A DNA stretch of 6,750 bases from Candidatus Bathyarchaeota archaeon (GTDB lineage Archaea; Thermoproteota; Bathyarchaeia; Bathyarchaeales; UBA233), in the NCBI GenBank assembly GCA_004376975.1, contig SOJA01000127.1, positions 1 through 6,750 of the forward strand, written 5' to 3'. The stretch's first letter is position 1. The number at the start of each line of letters is the position of its first letter. The notes under the pieces were generated by a model, which saw only the letters and a program-made list of their open reading frames with translations, was not told the origin of the DNA and searched no databases. This document shows, one piece after another, positions 1 to 5,434 of the stretch. Made by a program: the position numbers and the translations under genes.

Positions 1-45
1 TTTGTTCCAGATGGATGTTGCCTATTGGTTCTAATCATACAAAAA

Positions 46-67
46 ACTATTTAGTGTGGTTTATTCA
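46..67 (+). promoter_or_regulatory. Possible archaeal promoter (TATA-like) region upstream of the Mrp gene
   Basis: Two AT-rich TATA-like strings lie here: ACTATTTAG at about 46-54 and GTTTATTCA at about 59-67. Either is placed to start a transcript with a short leader that would still include the GAGGTG site at 95-100. Neither matches an archaeal TATA box closely, and no BRE is convincing. Bases 1-45 show nothing I can assign; they could include the end of an upstream gene. This is a weak positional inference. Confidence 0.2.
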
Positions 68-94
68 TTTCAACGCTAACATCAAAGTAATGTT

Positions 95-100
95 GAGGTG
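95..100 (+). promoter_or_regulatory. Shine-Dalgarno site for the Mrp gene
   Basis: GAGGTG lies five bases before the ATG at 106 and matches the anti-Shine-Dalgarno end of archaeal 16S rRNA (…AUCACCUCC). It supports ATG 106 over the out-of-frame ATG at 90. Confidence 0.6.
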
Positions 101-105
101 TTCTT

Positions 106-969
106 ATGGGCGTAAAAAGTGATGCACATGCAATTGACAAGAGAAAAAAACAGCTTCTGGAGCAGGAAAAAAAGCTGAGAACTCGGATGAACAAAATCAA
201 GCATAAGATAGCTGTGATAAGCGGCAAAGGCGGAGTTGGTAAAAGCACCATCACAGTGAATCTAGCAGCTGCCTTCGCCATGCACGGGCATGTTGACCGT
301 GTAGGCATTCTGGATGCAGATATACATGGTCCGAGCGTGCCAAAAATCATCGGGTTAACGGGGCGGAGATTGCAGTCTGGACCGCTAGGTATTTTTCCGG
401 CGATAGGTCCTCTGGGAATAAGAGTTGTTTCTATGGAGTTTCTGTTACCTGATGAGACTGCCCCAGTGATTTGGCGTGGACCGTTGAAGATGACTGCAAT
501 ACGTCAGTTCTTGACAGATATAACGTGGGGAGACTTAGATTTTCTGTTTATTGATCTTCCGCCGGGAACTGGTGATGAACCTTTGAGTGTTGCTCAGCTT
601 CTGCCGGAGATGGATGGTGTGGTGATAGTGACTATTCCTTCTGAAGTTTCTCAGATTGTAGTTAAGAAGGCTGTAACGTTTGCAAGAAAACTTTCATTGC
701 CAATTATAGGTATTGTTGAGAATATGAGCGGGTTTGTTTGCCCCAAATGTGGAACTAAGATTGACATATTCCGGTCAGGAGGCGGAAAAAAAATATCTGA
801 ACAGTTAAGTGTTCCGTTTATTGGAAGTATACCAATAGATCCGAAGGTTTGTGAGGATTCTGATAAAGGAGTGCCCTTTATAATTGAGCATCCGGATTCT
901 TCATCGTCAAAAGCCTTCAAGGAAATAGTTAAAAGGATTGAGACCTTTCTAGAAGGCAGAAAAAAATGA
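106..969 (+). CDS. Mrp/Nbp35/ApbC-family Fe-S cluster carrier ATPase
   Basis: This 287-residue protein belongs to the Mrp/NBP35 P-loop ATPases, cytoplasmic dimers that bind a bridging 4Fe-4S cluster and pass it to apo-proteins. The deviant Walker A motif GKGGVGKS is at residues 40-47, with the signature lysines of the SIMIBI class. The A'/switch region DADIHGPSVPK begins at residue 70, and the Walker B-like IDLPPGTGDEP at about 149-159. ENMSGFVCPKCG follows, so C212 and C215 form the CXXC pair expected to hold the shared cluster. The first 33 residues are highly charged, probably helical and free of cysteine, so the N-terminal ferredoxin motif of eukaryotic Nbp35 is absent, as is usual in prokaryotic Mrp. 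Length is normal for the short archaeal form. It heads a run of Fe-S-related genes, which fits a carrier or maturation role; the target proteins cannot be told from sequence. Confidence 0.93.
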   Translation: MGVKSDAHAIDKRKKQLLEQEKKLRTRMNKIKHKIAVISGKGGVGKSTITVNLAAAFAMHGHVDRVGILDADIHGPSVPKIIGLTGRRLQSGPLGIFPAIGPLGIRVVSMEFLLPDETAPVIWRGPLKMTAIRQFLTDITWGDLDFLFIDLPPGTGDEPLSVAQLLPEMDGVVIVTIPSEVSQIVVKKAVTFARKLSLPIIGIVENMSGFVCPKCGTKIDIFRSGGGKKISEQLSVPFIGSIPIDPKVCEDSDKGVPFIIEHPDSSSSKAFKEIVKRIETFLEGRKK

Positions 970-988
970 AATTTGAATTGTGTTAAGT

Positions 989-994
989 GGAGGT
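989..994 (+). promoter_or_regulatory. Strong Shine-Dalgarno site that sets the start of the first NifX-like gene
   Basis: GGAGGT (within GTGGAGGT at 987-994) is a perfect anti-SD match and sits seven bases before the GTG at 1002. The in-frame GTG at 987 is part of this site, so translation most likely starts at 1002 and not at 987. Confidence 0.7.
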
Positions 995-1001
995 TGAAAA
1001 T

Positions 1002-1406
1002 GTGAAAATATGTGTAACGTCTGCTGGAACCACACTGGATGCTCCGGTTGACCCGAGATTTGGAAGAACATCCCACTTTATGATTGTGGATTCTGAAACT
1101 ATGGCGTTTGAGGCAGTTCCTAACACAGCGGTGGGTGCTATGAGTGGCGCTGGAATTCAAGCTGCACAAACAATAGTTAGTAAAGGAGTAGAAGTAGTGC
1201 TGACTGGAAATGTTGGCCCAAATGCTTTTCAAGCCTTGTCTTCTGCTGGAGTGAAAATTGTGGTGGGTGCCTATGGAACAGTTAGAGAAGTTATTGAGAA
1301 ATACAAGAAGGGGGAACTCAAAGAAACGCGAGCTCCCACAGTTGGTGGGCATTTTGGGAGAGGTGGAGGTATGGGGATGGGACGTGGACGGGGAAGACAG
1401 CCTTAA
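1002..1406 (+). CDS. NifX/NifB-like dinitrogenase iron-molybdenum cofactor domain protein (copy 1)
   Basis: This is a small cytoplasmic protein of the Nitro_FeMo-Co family (COG1433; relatives of NifX, NafY and the C-terminal domain of NifB), whose characterised members bind Fe-S or FeMo-co-type clusters. With the GTG start at 1002 it has 134 residues and begins MKICVTSAGTTLDAPVDPRFGR, the classic family opening (start codon read as Met). The RFGR motif is at 19-22, and a second half resembling VLTGNVGPNAFQAL follows at about 66-78. An extension to the GTG at 987 would add five residues but would consume the ribosome binding site. The C-terminal 20 residues (115-134) are rich in Gly, Arg and Met with one His, a low-complexity tail seen in some archaeal members and of unknown role. 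Mrp lies 32 nt upstream and a paralogue starts directly downstream, so co-expression is likely. The exact metal ligand or cluster is unknown. Confidence 0.88.
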   Translation: MKICVTSAGTTLDAPVDPRFGRTSHFMIVDSETMAFEAVPNTAVGAMSGAGIQAAQTIVSKGVEVVLTGNVGPNAFQALSSAGVKIVVGAYGTVREVIEKYKKGELKETRAPTVGGHFGRGGGMGMGRGRGRQP

Positions 1407-1408
1407 AT

Positions 1409-1413
1409 GGTGA
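1409..1413 (+). promoter_or_regulatory. Shine-Dalgarno site favouring the ATG at 1419 for the second NifX-like gene
   Basis: GGTGA lies five bases before ATG 1419 and matches the UCACC of archaeal 16S rRNA. The ATG at 1407, which abuts the previous stop codon, has no comparable site in front of it. Confidence 0.45.
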
Positions 1414-1418
1414 ATGAA

Positions 1419-1793
1419 ATGAATGTTAGAATTGCGGTGCCGGTTGAAGATGAAAACGGTTTAAATGCAAGGCTTTCACAACACTTTGGAAGAGCACCGT
1501 ATTTTGCAGTTGTAGAATTAGATGAAAACGGAAAGGTTCTAAATGTTAAAACAGAACCAAATGAAGGCAAGCAGTCTGGTAGAATGGGAAAACCACCGGG
1601 GATCATTCTGAACTTGAAGCCGAATGCTGTGATAACCTATGGAATGGGCTTCAGAGCACTGAACATTTTTCAAGGTGCGAACGTAGCTGTACTGCAAACA
1701 AGCAAAGACTATGTTAAAGAAGTTATAGAAGCATACAACAGGAATGAGTTAGTTGAGTTAACGGAAGGCTGTCACGACGCCAAGCATAGATAG
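1419..1793 (+). CDS. NifX/NifB-like dinitrogenase iron-molybdenum cofactor domain protein (copy 2)
   Basis: This is a second COG1433-type protein, 124 residues from ATG 1419. It opens MNVRIAVPVEDENGLNARLS and has the family HFGRAPYF block at residues 22-29, then a conserved second half (NAVITYGMGFRAL, about 69-81) and a helix KDYVKEVIEAYNRNEL near the end. An ATG at 1407 in the same frame would add four residues (MVNE) and cannot be excluded; 1419 is preferred for its GGTGA site. The protein ends with C118, H119 and H123 in the tail EGCHDAKHR, possible soft-metal or cluster ligands absent from copy 1. The frame opens directly after the stop of copy 1, so the two are almost certainly co-translated and may pair or act on the same cluster. 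Family assignment is firm; the specific role is not known. Confidence 0.87.
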   Translation: MNVRIAVPVEDENGLNARLSQHFGRAPYFAVVELDENGKVLNVKTEPNEGKQSGRMGKPPGIILNLKPNAVITYGMGFRALNIFQGANVAVLQTSKDYVKEVIEAYNRNELVELTEGCHDAKHR

Positions 1794-1797
1794 AGAG

Positions 1798-1866
1798 ATG
1801 GTTATCCGTAGGACCACCAACGCTTTCTTAATAACTGCCGTATGCTTTGGAACGCGAACTGAATGA
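1798..1866 (+). CDS. Possible 22-codon leader or coupling ORF before MinD1
   Basis: An ATG-started frame of 22 codons (begins MVIRRTTNAFLITAVCF) starts four bases after the stop of the second NifX-like gene. It ends in a TGA overlapping the MinD1 ATG in an ATGA arrangement, so it fills the gap almost exactly. MinD1 has no visible Shine-Dalgarno site, so translation of this ORF could deliver ribosomes by re-initiation. The ORF itself has no good ribosome binding site and no recognisable family, and an ORF this short can easily arise by chance. It is listed as a candidate only. Confidence 0.2.
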   Translation: MVIRRTTNAFLITAVCFGTRTE

Positions 1867-2702
1867 TATTAGCGATAGCCAGTGGAAAAGGCGGCACGGG
1901 AAAAACATCCGTTGCTGTAAACTTGGCGCTTTCCATAGGAAATGTTCAGTTTTTAGATTGTGATGTGGAGGAACCTAATGCTCACTTGCTTTTGCATCCG
2001 GAAATAAGCCGAGAGGAACCAGTTTACATTCCAGTTCCAGTCATAAACGAGGGATTATGCGACTACTGTGGAAAGTGCGCTGAGTTTTGCGCAAACAACG
2101 CTATTTTCGTTAGTTCAGACAAGGTTTTGGTTTTTCCAGAGCTTTGTTACAGCTGTGGCGGCTGCGTTATTGTTTGTCCTAGAAAAGCTATCAGTGAAGA
2201 ACAGCGCAGAATTGGCACTCTGAAGTATGGCTTGGCTGATGATTTGGAGCTTGTTTATGGTGAGCTTGAAGTGGGTGAGCCTATGGCTGTTCCAGTGATA
2301 AATGAAGTGAAAAAGCAGCAGATAAGAGACAATAAAACTGTGATTCTTGATTCTCCACCAGGCACTTCTTGTCCAGTCATAGAGACTGTTAAAGGAAGCG
2401 ATTTTTGCGTTCTTGTAACTGAGCCTACTCCTTTCGGTCTGCATGATTTGAAAATAACAGTTCAAGTTTTGAAGCAAATGAAGATTCCTTTCGGTGTTGT
2501 TGTTAACCGTGCGGGTGTAGGTGACCAAAGAGTTTATGAATACTGCAAAAATGAGAATATTCCTGTACTGCTTGAAATTCCCTATCAAAGAAAAATAGCG
2601 GAGCTTTACTCGAAAGGTGTTCCATTCAGTTTGGAAATGCCGAAATGGAAGGAAAAATTTCAGGTATTTTTTGATGAAGTAAGGAAGTATGCTGATAAAT
2701 GA
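1863..2702 (+). CDS. MinD-superfamily P-loop ATPase with inserted two-cluster ferredoxin domain (MinD1)
   Basis: This 279-residue cytoplasmic ATPase belongs to COG1149. The deviant Walker A GKGGTGKT is at residues 8-15, the switch region DCDVEEPNAHL starts at 32, and the Walker B-like ILDSPPGTSCPVI lies at about 161-173. Between them sits a ferredoxin insert with two CX2CX2CX3C motifs: C66, C69, C72, C76 and C95, C98, C101, C105-Pro, enough for two 4Fe-4S clusters. The nucleotide-binding half resembles NifH and other members that couple ATP hydrolysis to cluster chemistry or electron transfer, but no function has been firmly set for the family that I know of. A TGA directly precedes the ATG, so the start is fixed at 1863; no Shine-Dalgarno site is visible. 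It overlaps the next gene by 4 nt. The pair is a recurring archaeal and anaerobe arrangement beside COG1433 proteins and probably forms a heterodimer (inference). Confidence 0.92.
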   Translation: MILAIASGKGGTGKTSVAVNLALSIGNVQFLDCDVEEPNAHLLLHPEISREEPVYIPVPVINEGLCDYCGKCAEFCANNAIFVSSDKVLVFPELCYSCGGCVIVCPRKAISEEQRRIGTLKYGLADDLELVYGELEVGEPMAVPVINEVKKQQIRDNKTVILDSPPGTSCPVIETVKGSDFCVLVTEPTPFGLHDLKITVQVLKQMKIPFGVVVNRAGVGDQRVYEYCKNENIPVLLEIPYQRKIAELYSKGVPFSLEMPKWKEKFQVFFDEVRKYADK

Positions 2703-3574
2703 AGCAACTGACAGTTTTGAGCGGAAAAGGCGGTACAGGTAAAACAACAATAACCGCTTCACTGATGGTTTTATCGGAAAACATTGTTGTAGCCGACTGC
2801 GATGTCGATGCGCCAGACCTCCACATGCTTTTGCATCCTGAAATAATTGAAACGCAGGAATTTAAGGGTGCAAAACTAGCGGTTATTGATGAATCAGCAT
2901 GTACAGAATGTGGTTTGTGTCGGGAAAAATGTAGATTTAATGCTATAACAGAAGACATTAAGATTGACCCTATTTTCTGCGAAGGCTGTGGCGTTTGCGC
3001 AATTGTCTGTCCGGCAAAGGCTATAACTTTGATTGAGCGAATTTCTGGACATGCTTACAGCTCAAAGACCAAACATGGCTTTATGGCTCACGCCCTGCTC
3101 AATCCGGGTGAGGCGAATTCTGGAAAGCTTGTAACCTTAGTAAGACAGAACGCGAAAACACTAGCCGAAAGGGAATGTAGCGACCTGATTATAATAGATG
3201 GTTCACCAGGGATAGGCTGCCCCGTTATAGCTTCAGTTGCGGGGGTTGATGCTGGCTTGGTAGTTACAGAACCAACGTTATCTGGGATTCACGATTTTGA
3301 GAGGGCATTGCAGTTGCTGAAGCACTTCAAGGTTAAACCGCTTGTTTGCGTAAACATGTATGACATAAATGAGGATAATACTGAAAAAATTGTGGGGTTC
3401 TGCAAAGAAAACGGTGTAAAGGTTGTTGGAAGAATTCCCTTTAACTCTGTGGTTACAGAAGCTATGGTTAACGGAAAGCCTGTAGTAGAATATGCTCCTG
3501 AAAGTGATGTTGCAGAAGAAATAGTGAAACTATGGGAAAGAATTCTTTCTAATTTAAAGCATGGAAGTGGCTAG
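2699..3574 (+). CDS. MinD-superfamily P-loop ATPase with inserted two-cluster ferredoxin domain (MinD2)
   Basis: This is the tandem paralogue of the preceding gene, 291 residues, with the same plan. Walker A GKGGTGKT is at 9-16, DCDVDAPDLHMLLHPEI starts at about 33, and IIIDGSPGIGCPVI at about 164-177 is Walker B-like. The ferredoxin insert carries C68, C71, C74, C78 and C94, C97, C100, C104-Pro, both complete CX2CX2CX3C sets. C174, in the sequence GCPVI after Walker B, matches C170 (SCPVI) of MinD1 and may be a conserved extra cysteine near the dimer interface. The start is set by the ATGA overlap with MinD1; a weak AAGGAAG at 2681-2687 may help. The coding end overlaps the radical SAM gene by 14 nt, so the three genes are translationally linked. 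The duplication is old, since the proteins differ widely outside the motifs. A role in ATP-driven cluster transfer or low-potential electron transfer is inferred from domains only. Confidence 0.92.
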   Translation: MKQLTVLSGKGGTGKTTITASLMVLSENIVVADCDVDAPDLHMLLHPEIIETQEFKGAKLAVIDESACTECGLCREKCRFNAITEDIKIDPIFCEGCGVCAIVCPAKAITLIERISGHAYSSKTKHGFMAHALLNPGEANSGKLVTLVRQNAKTLAERECSDLIIIDGSPGIGCPVIASVAGVDAGLVVTEPTLSGIHDFERALQLLKHFKVKPLVCVNMYDINEDNTEKIVGFCKENGVKVVGRIPFNSVVTEAMVNGKPVVEYAPESDVAEEIVKLWERILSNLKHGSG

Positions 3575-4547
3575 TCTGGAAGGCGCAAGGCTGGCTTTTG
3601 GTCCTGTTCCGTCAAGACGCCTAGGAAAAAGCTTAGGAATTAACAACATTCCGCCGAAGACTTGCTCCTACTCGTGTGTTTACTGTCAGCTCGGAAGAAC
3701 AGTAAATATGACAACTGCACGGAGATTTTTCTATAAGTCAAAAGACATATTCAAAGAAGTCAAAAGGAAGGTTGATGAAGCAGTCTCAAGAGAAGAAGTG
3801 ATTGATTATCTAGCATTTGTTCCAGATGGTGAACCAACGTTAGATCTTAATTTGGGTAAGACAATATTTTTTTTAAAGCAGATTGGGATTCCAATAGCTG
3901 TTATAACCAATGCTTCGCTGATTTGGCAGGATGATGTAAAGGAAAACTTGCTGGACGCAAACTTAGTCTCTTTAAAGGTGGATGCAGTCAGTGAAGATTT
4001 GTGGAGGAGAATAAACAGGCCCCATGGAAACTTGAAGTTAAACGCTGTGTTAGAAGGCGTAACCGAGTTTTCAAACGAGTTCAAAGGAACAATCATCAGT
4101 GAAACAATGCTTATAGACGATATAAACTACGAAGAAGAACTTGAGAAGATAGCGATTTTCCTGAAAAACCTGAAAAGGCTGGATAAGGCTTACATTGCAA
4201 TTCCAACAAGACCGCCAACAGAAAAGTGGGTTAAACCCGCCAAAGAAGAAACCGTAAACACTGCTTTTCAAGTATTCTCTGAAAAACTAGGCGTAGGCAG
4301 AGGTGAATATTTGATAGGTTACGAGGGCAACGCCTTCGCTTTCACGGGAAACGCTGAAGAAGACTTGCTGAGCATAACATCGGTGCATCCCATGCGAAAA
4401 GAAGCAGTTAAAGAATTTTTAAAGAAGGCGAATGCTGATTGGCGTGTCATCGAAAAACTCTTGGGTGAAGCTAAACTTGTAGAGCTTGAATATGAGGGAA
4501 ACAAACATTATATGCGGAGACTGCCAAGTAGAAGAAAAGTCAAGTAA
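3561..4547 (+). CDS. Radical SAM protein, COG0731-like (not canonical Taw1/TYW1)
   Basis: This 328-residue radical SAM enzyme has the cluster motif C35-X3-C39-X2-C42 (TCSYSCVYC) after the clade signature FGPVPSRRLGKSLGINN (13-29). Further matches are the PDGEPTLD block at 88-95 (GGE-type SAM-binding strand), ITNASLIW at 115-122, and SLKVDAVSEDLWRRINRPH at 137-155. The C-terminal part (about 270-325, opening SVHPMRKEAVKEFL) looks like a winged-helix domain, so nucleic acid or partner-protein binding is possible. Databases often label this group wyosine or tRNA-imidazoG37 synthase, but the spaced extra cysteines that hold the second cluster of archaeal Taw1 before the CX3CX2C motif are missing, so that name is doubtful. 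The substrate is unknown. The start at ATG 3561 overlaps MinD2 by 14 nt and has no clear Shine-Dalgarno site; GTG 3567 is an alternative. The operon position suggests a role with the MinD/NifX-like proteins. Confidence 0.88.
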   Translation: MEVASLEGARLAFGPVPSRRLGKSLGINNIPPKTCSYSCVYCQLGRTVNMTTARRFFYKSKDIFKEVKRKVDEAVSREEVIDYLAFVPDGEPTLDLNLGKTIFFLKQIGIPIAVITNASLIWQDDVKENLLDANLVSLKVDAVSEDLWRRINRPHGNLKLNAVLEGVTEFSNEFKGTIISETMLIDDINYEEELEKIAIFLKNLKRLDKAYIAIPTRPPTEKWVKPAKEETVNTAFQVFSEKLGVGRGEYLIGYEGNAFAFTGNAEEDLLSITSVHPMRKEAVKEFLKKANADWRVIEKLLGEAKLVELEYEGNKHYMRRLPSRRKVK

Positions 4548-4549
4548 CA

Positions 4550-4560
4550 TTTTTTAAAAA
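4550..4560 (+). promoter_or_regulatory. T6A5 tract between blocks A and B: possible terminator and/or TATA element
   Basis: TTTTTTAAAAA begins three bases after the radical SAM stop codon and lies in the only sizeable spacer after that gene. An oligo-T run can end transcription in archaea, and the same AT tract is about 35 bases before the ATG at 4592, a suitable distance for a TATA-type element giving a short leader. A second TTTAAA at 4568-4573 is too near the start codon unless the transcript is leaderless. The sequence cannot decide between these roles. Confidence 0.3.
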
Positions 4561-4591
4561 CATCGTCTTTAAATGAATTGAAGGTACTGAG

Positions 4592-5254
4592 ATGACGAAA
4601 AAGAAGAAAAAGGAAAGCTGGAAAGAAAAAAGACGACAAGCAGCTATAAAACATCAGAAGGCATTAGAATCTGAACGCTTAAGAAGGGAGGGAGAACCTA
4701 GAAAAAGCAAAGGATGGTCTAAAGGCAAAATCTTTGGTGTAGCTTTCATGTTTTTGCTGATAATAGGAATTTACGGCGCTTGGCAATACACACAATCATC
4801 ACCAAGCGGTAATTCTAACGTCAACAGACAAAAAGCTCCCCTTTTTACGTTGAAAGACATAGATGGAAAAACTGTTGCACTAGAAGATCTCACAGGAAGA
4901 GTTGTAATCCTCAACCTCTTTGATACTCACTGTCCACCATGCGTAGCAGAGATTCCATATTTGAAAGAACTTCACGAACAGTACAGCAGTGACAACCTTA
5001 TGATACTGTCAATAGATGTCGACCCCTACCATGATACAGTCGAGCTTCTTCAGCAATTTAGAGATAACAATCAAATCGCTTGGCCGATTCTTGTCGGCAC
5101 AGCTAGCGTGGCTGATGATTACAGTATCCAGTATACTCCTACCACAGTATTAGTTGACAGACAGGGGTTTATATACAAAACACATATTGGATGGAACGTG
5201 GACAGTAGTCCATCAGAACTGTCAACTGAAATAGAATACTTATTGAGTAACTAA
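4592..5254 (+). CDS. Membrane-anchored TlpA/ResA-like thioredoxin-fold protein
   Basis: This 220-residue protein has three parts. Residues 1-46 are strongly basic and charged (many Lys, Arg and Glu), clearly cytoplasmic. Residues 47-67 form one membrane span (IFGVAFMFLLIIGIYGAW), and no signal-peptidase or lipobox site is evident. From about 80 a thioredoxin-like domain of the AhpC/TSA-TlpA type faces the outside. It opens APLFTLKDIDGKTVALEDL, has the active site C114-P-P-C117 (in LFDTHCPPC), and the cis-proline loop YTPTTVLVD with P183. Such proteins reduce or oxidise extracytoplasmic thiols, for example in cytochrome or metalloprotein maturation. They need a membrane electron supply, normally CcdA or DsbD, and no such gene is nearby. 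Instead the next two genes encode a CXXC membrane peptide and a membrane polyferredoxin. AAGGT at 4581-4585 is a suitable ribosome binding site for ATG 4592. The family is sure; the client and the redox direction are not. Confidence 0.9.
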   Translation: MTKKKKKESWKEKRRQAAIKHQKALESERLRREGEPRKSKGWSKGKIFGVAFMFLLIIGIYGAWQYTQSSPSGNSNVNRQKAPLFTLKDIDGKTVALEDLTGRVVILNLFDTHCPPCVAEIPYLKELHEQYSSDNLMILSIDVDPYHDTVELLQQFRDNNQIAWPILVGTASVADDYSIQYTPTTVLVDRQGFIYKTHIGWNVDSSPSELSTEIEYLLSN

Positions 5255-5266
5255 TGTGTGAATATA

Positions 5267-5271
5267 GGAGG
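5267..5271 (+). promoter_or_regulatory. Strong Shine-Dalgarno site with no ATG/GTG/TTG at the expected distance
   Basis: GGAGG (in TAGGAGGA) is one of the best ribosome binding sites in the window, lying 12 bases after the thioredoxin stop codon. No ATG, GTG or TTG follows at initiation distance in any frame; the frame that opens there has CTG at 5280, eight bases downstream. This site is the main evidence that the small ORF 5280-5420 is translated. Confidence 0.6.
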
Positions 5272-5279
5272 ACATAGAA

Positions 5280-5420
5280 CTGAAGCCTAATCGAGATCTG
5301 AAATTGAAACTTCCGCTGTTAGCAATTTTTCTGGCGTTTATAGTTTTAGGGGCAAACGATTATCCCATAATACAAATGTTTGTAAAAATAACATGCACTT
5401 CTTGTATAGGTTTAGGTTAG
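5280..5420 (+). CDS. Small single-span membrane protein with C-terminal CTSC motif, apparent CTG start
   Basis: A 46-codon frame runs from CTG 5280 to TAG 5418-5420, between the thioredoxin and the membrane polyferredoxin. The N-terminus is basic (KPNRDLKLK), residues 11-25 are a hydrophobic span (LPLLAIFLAFIVLGA), and the tail DYPIIQMFVKITCTSCIGLG carries C39 and C42 as CXXC close to the end. By the positive-inside rule the CXXC faces outside, the same side as the TlpA domain. The start rests on GGAGG at 5267-5271. An in-frame TAG at 5265 limits the frame upstream; the next ordinary in-frame starts are TTG 5304, which loses the basic segment, and ATG 5376, which loses the membrane span. The codon pattern and membrane-protein composition look real and not accidental. 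The gene could be a redox relay peptide or a small subunit of the neighbouring membrane protein. I do not recognise a named family, and a damaged start codon (ATG to CTG) is possible. Confidence 0.6.
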   Translation: MKPNRDLKLKLPLLAIFLAFIVLGANDYPIIQMFVKITCTSCIGLG

Positions 5421-5434
5421 GCGGCGACCTAAAC

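Noticed and set aside
1..14. Exact 14-base match (TTTGTTCCAGATGG) between 1-14 and 3816-3829
   Set aside because: At 3816 it encodes part of the radical SAM PDGEPT motif, which raised the idea of a second homologue ending at the window edge. The frame at the left edge diverges at once and stops at 52-54, and a single 14-base match in this length can arise by chance.
651..1352. Long minus-strand open frame of 233 codons
   Set aside because: It runs opposite the Mrp and first NifX-like genes, whose motifs are unmistakable. Its product is Ser/Asn/His-rich with no recognisable domain, typical of an antisense shadow.
2115..2762. Minus-strand open frame of 215 codons across the MinD junction
   Set aside because: It is antisense to the ferredoxin and ATPase motifs of MinD1 and the start of MinD2, with no family resemblance and a composition expected of a shadow frame.
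4568..4573. TTTAAA as the TATA box of the thioredoxin gene
   Set aside because: It is about 20 bases before the ATG, so transcription would begin at or after the start codon, and the AAGGT ribosome binding site would then be lost. The tract at 4550-4560 is better placed.
5403..5420. Stop codon TAG after CTSCIGLG read as a recoded codon or a frameshifted fusion to the NapH-like gene
   Set aside because: Readthrough would add only three residues before a TAA, and a fusion would need a frameshift with no slippery sequence visible. Two separate adjacent genes is simpler.
5393..5434. ATG 5393 as start of the NapH-like gene
   Set aside because: It has no ribosome binding site and would overlap the last nine codons of the CTSC ORF, and the added residues carry no family feature. 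GTG 5435 or ATG 5450 fits better, though this is not certain.
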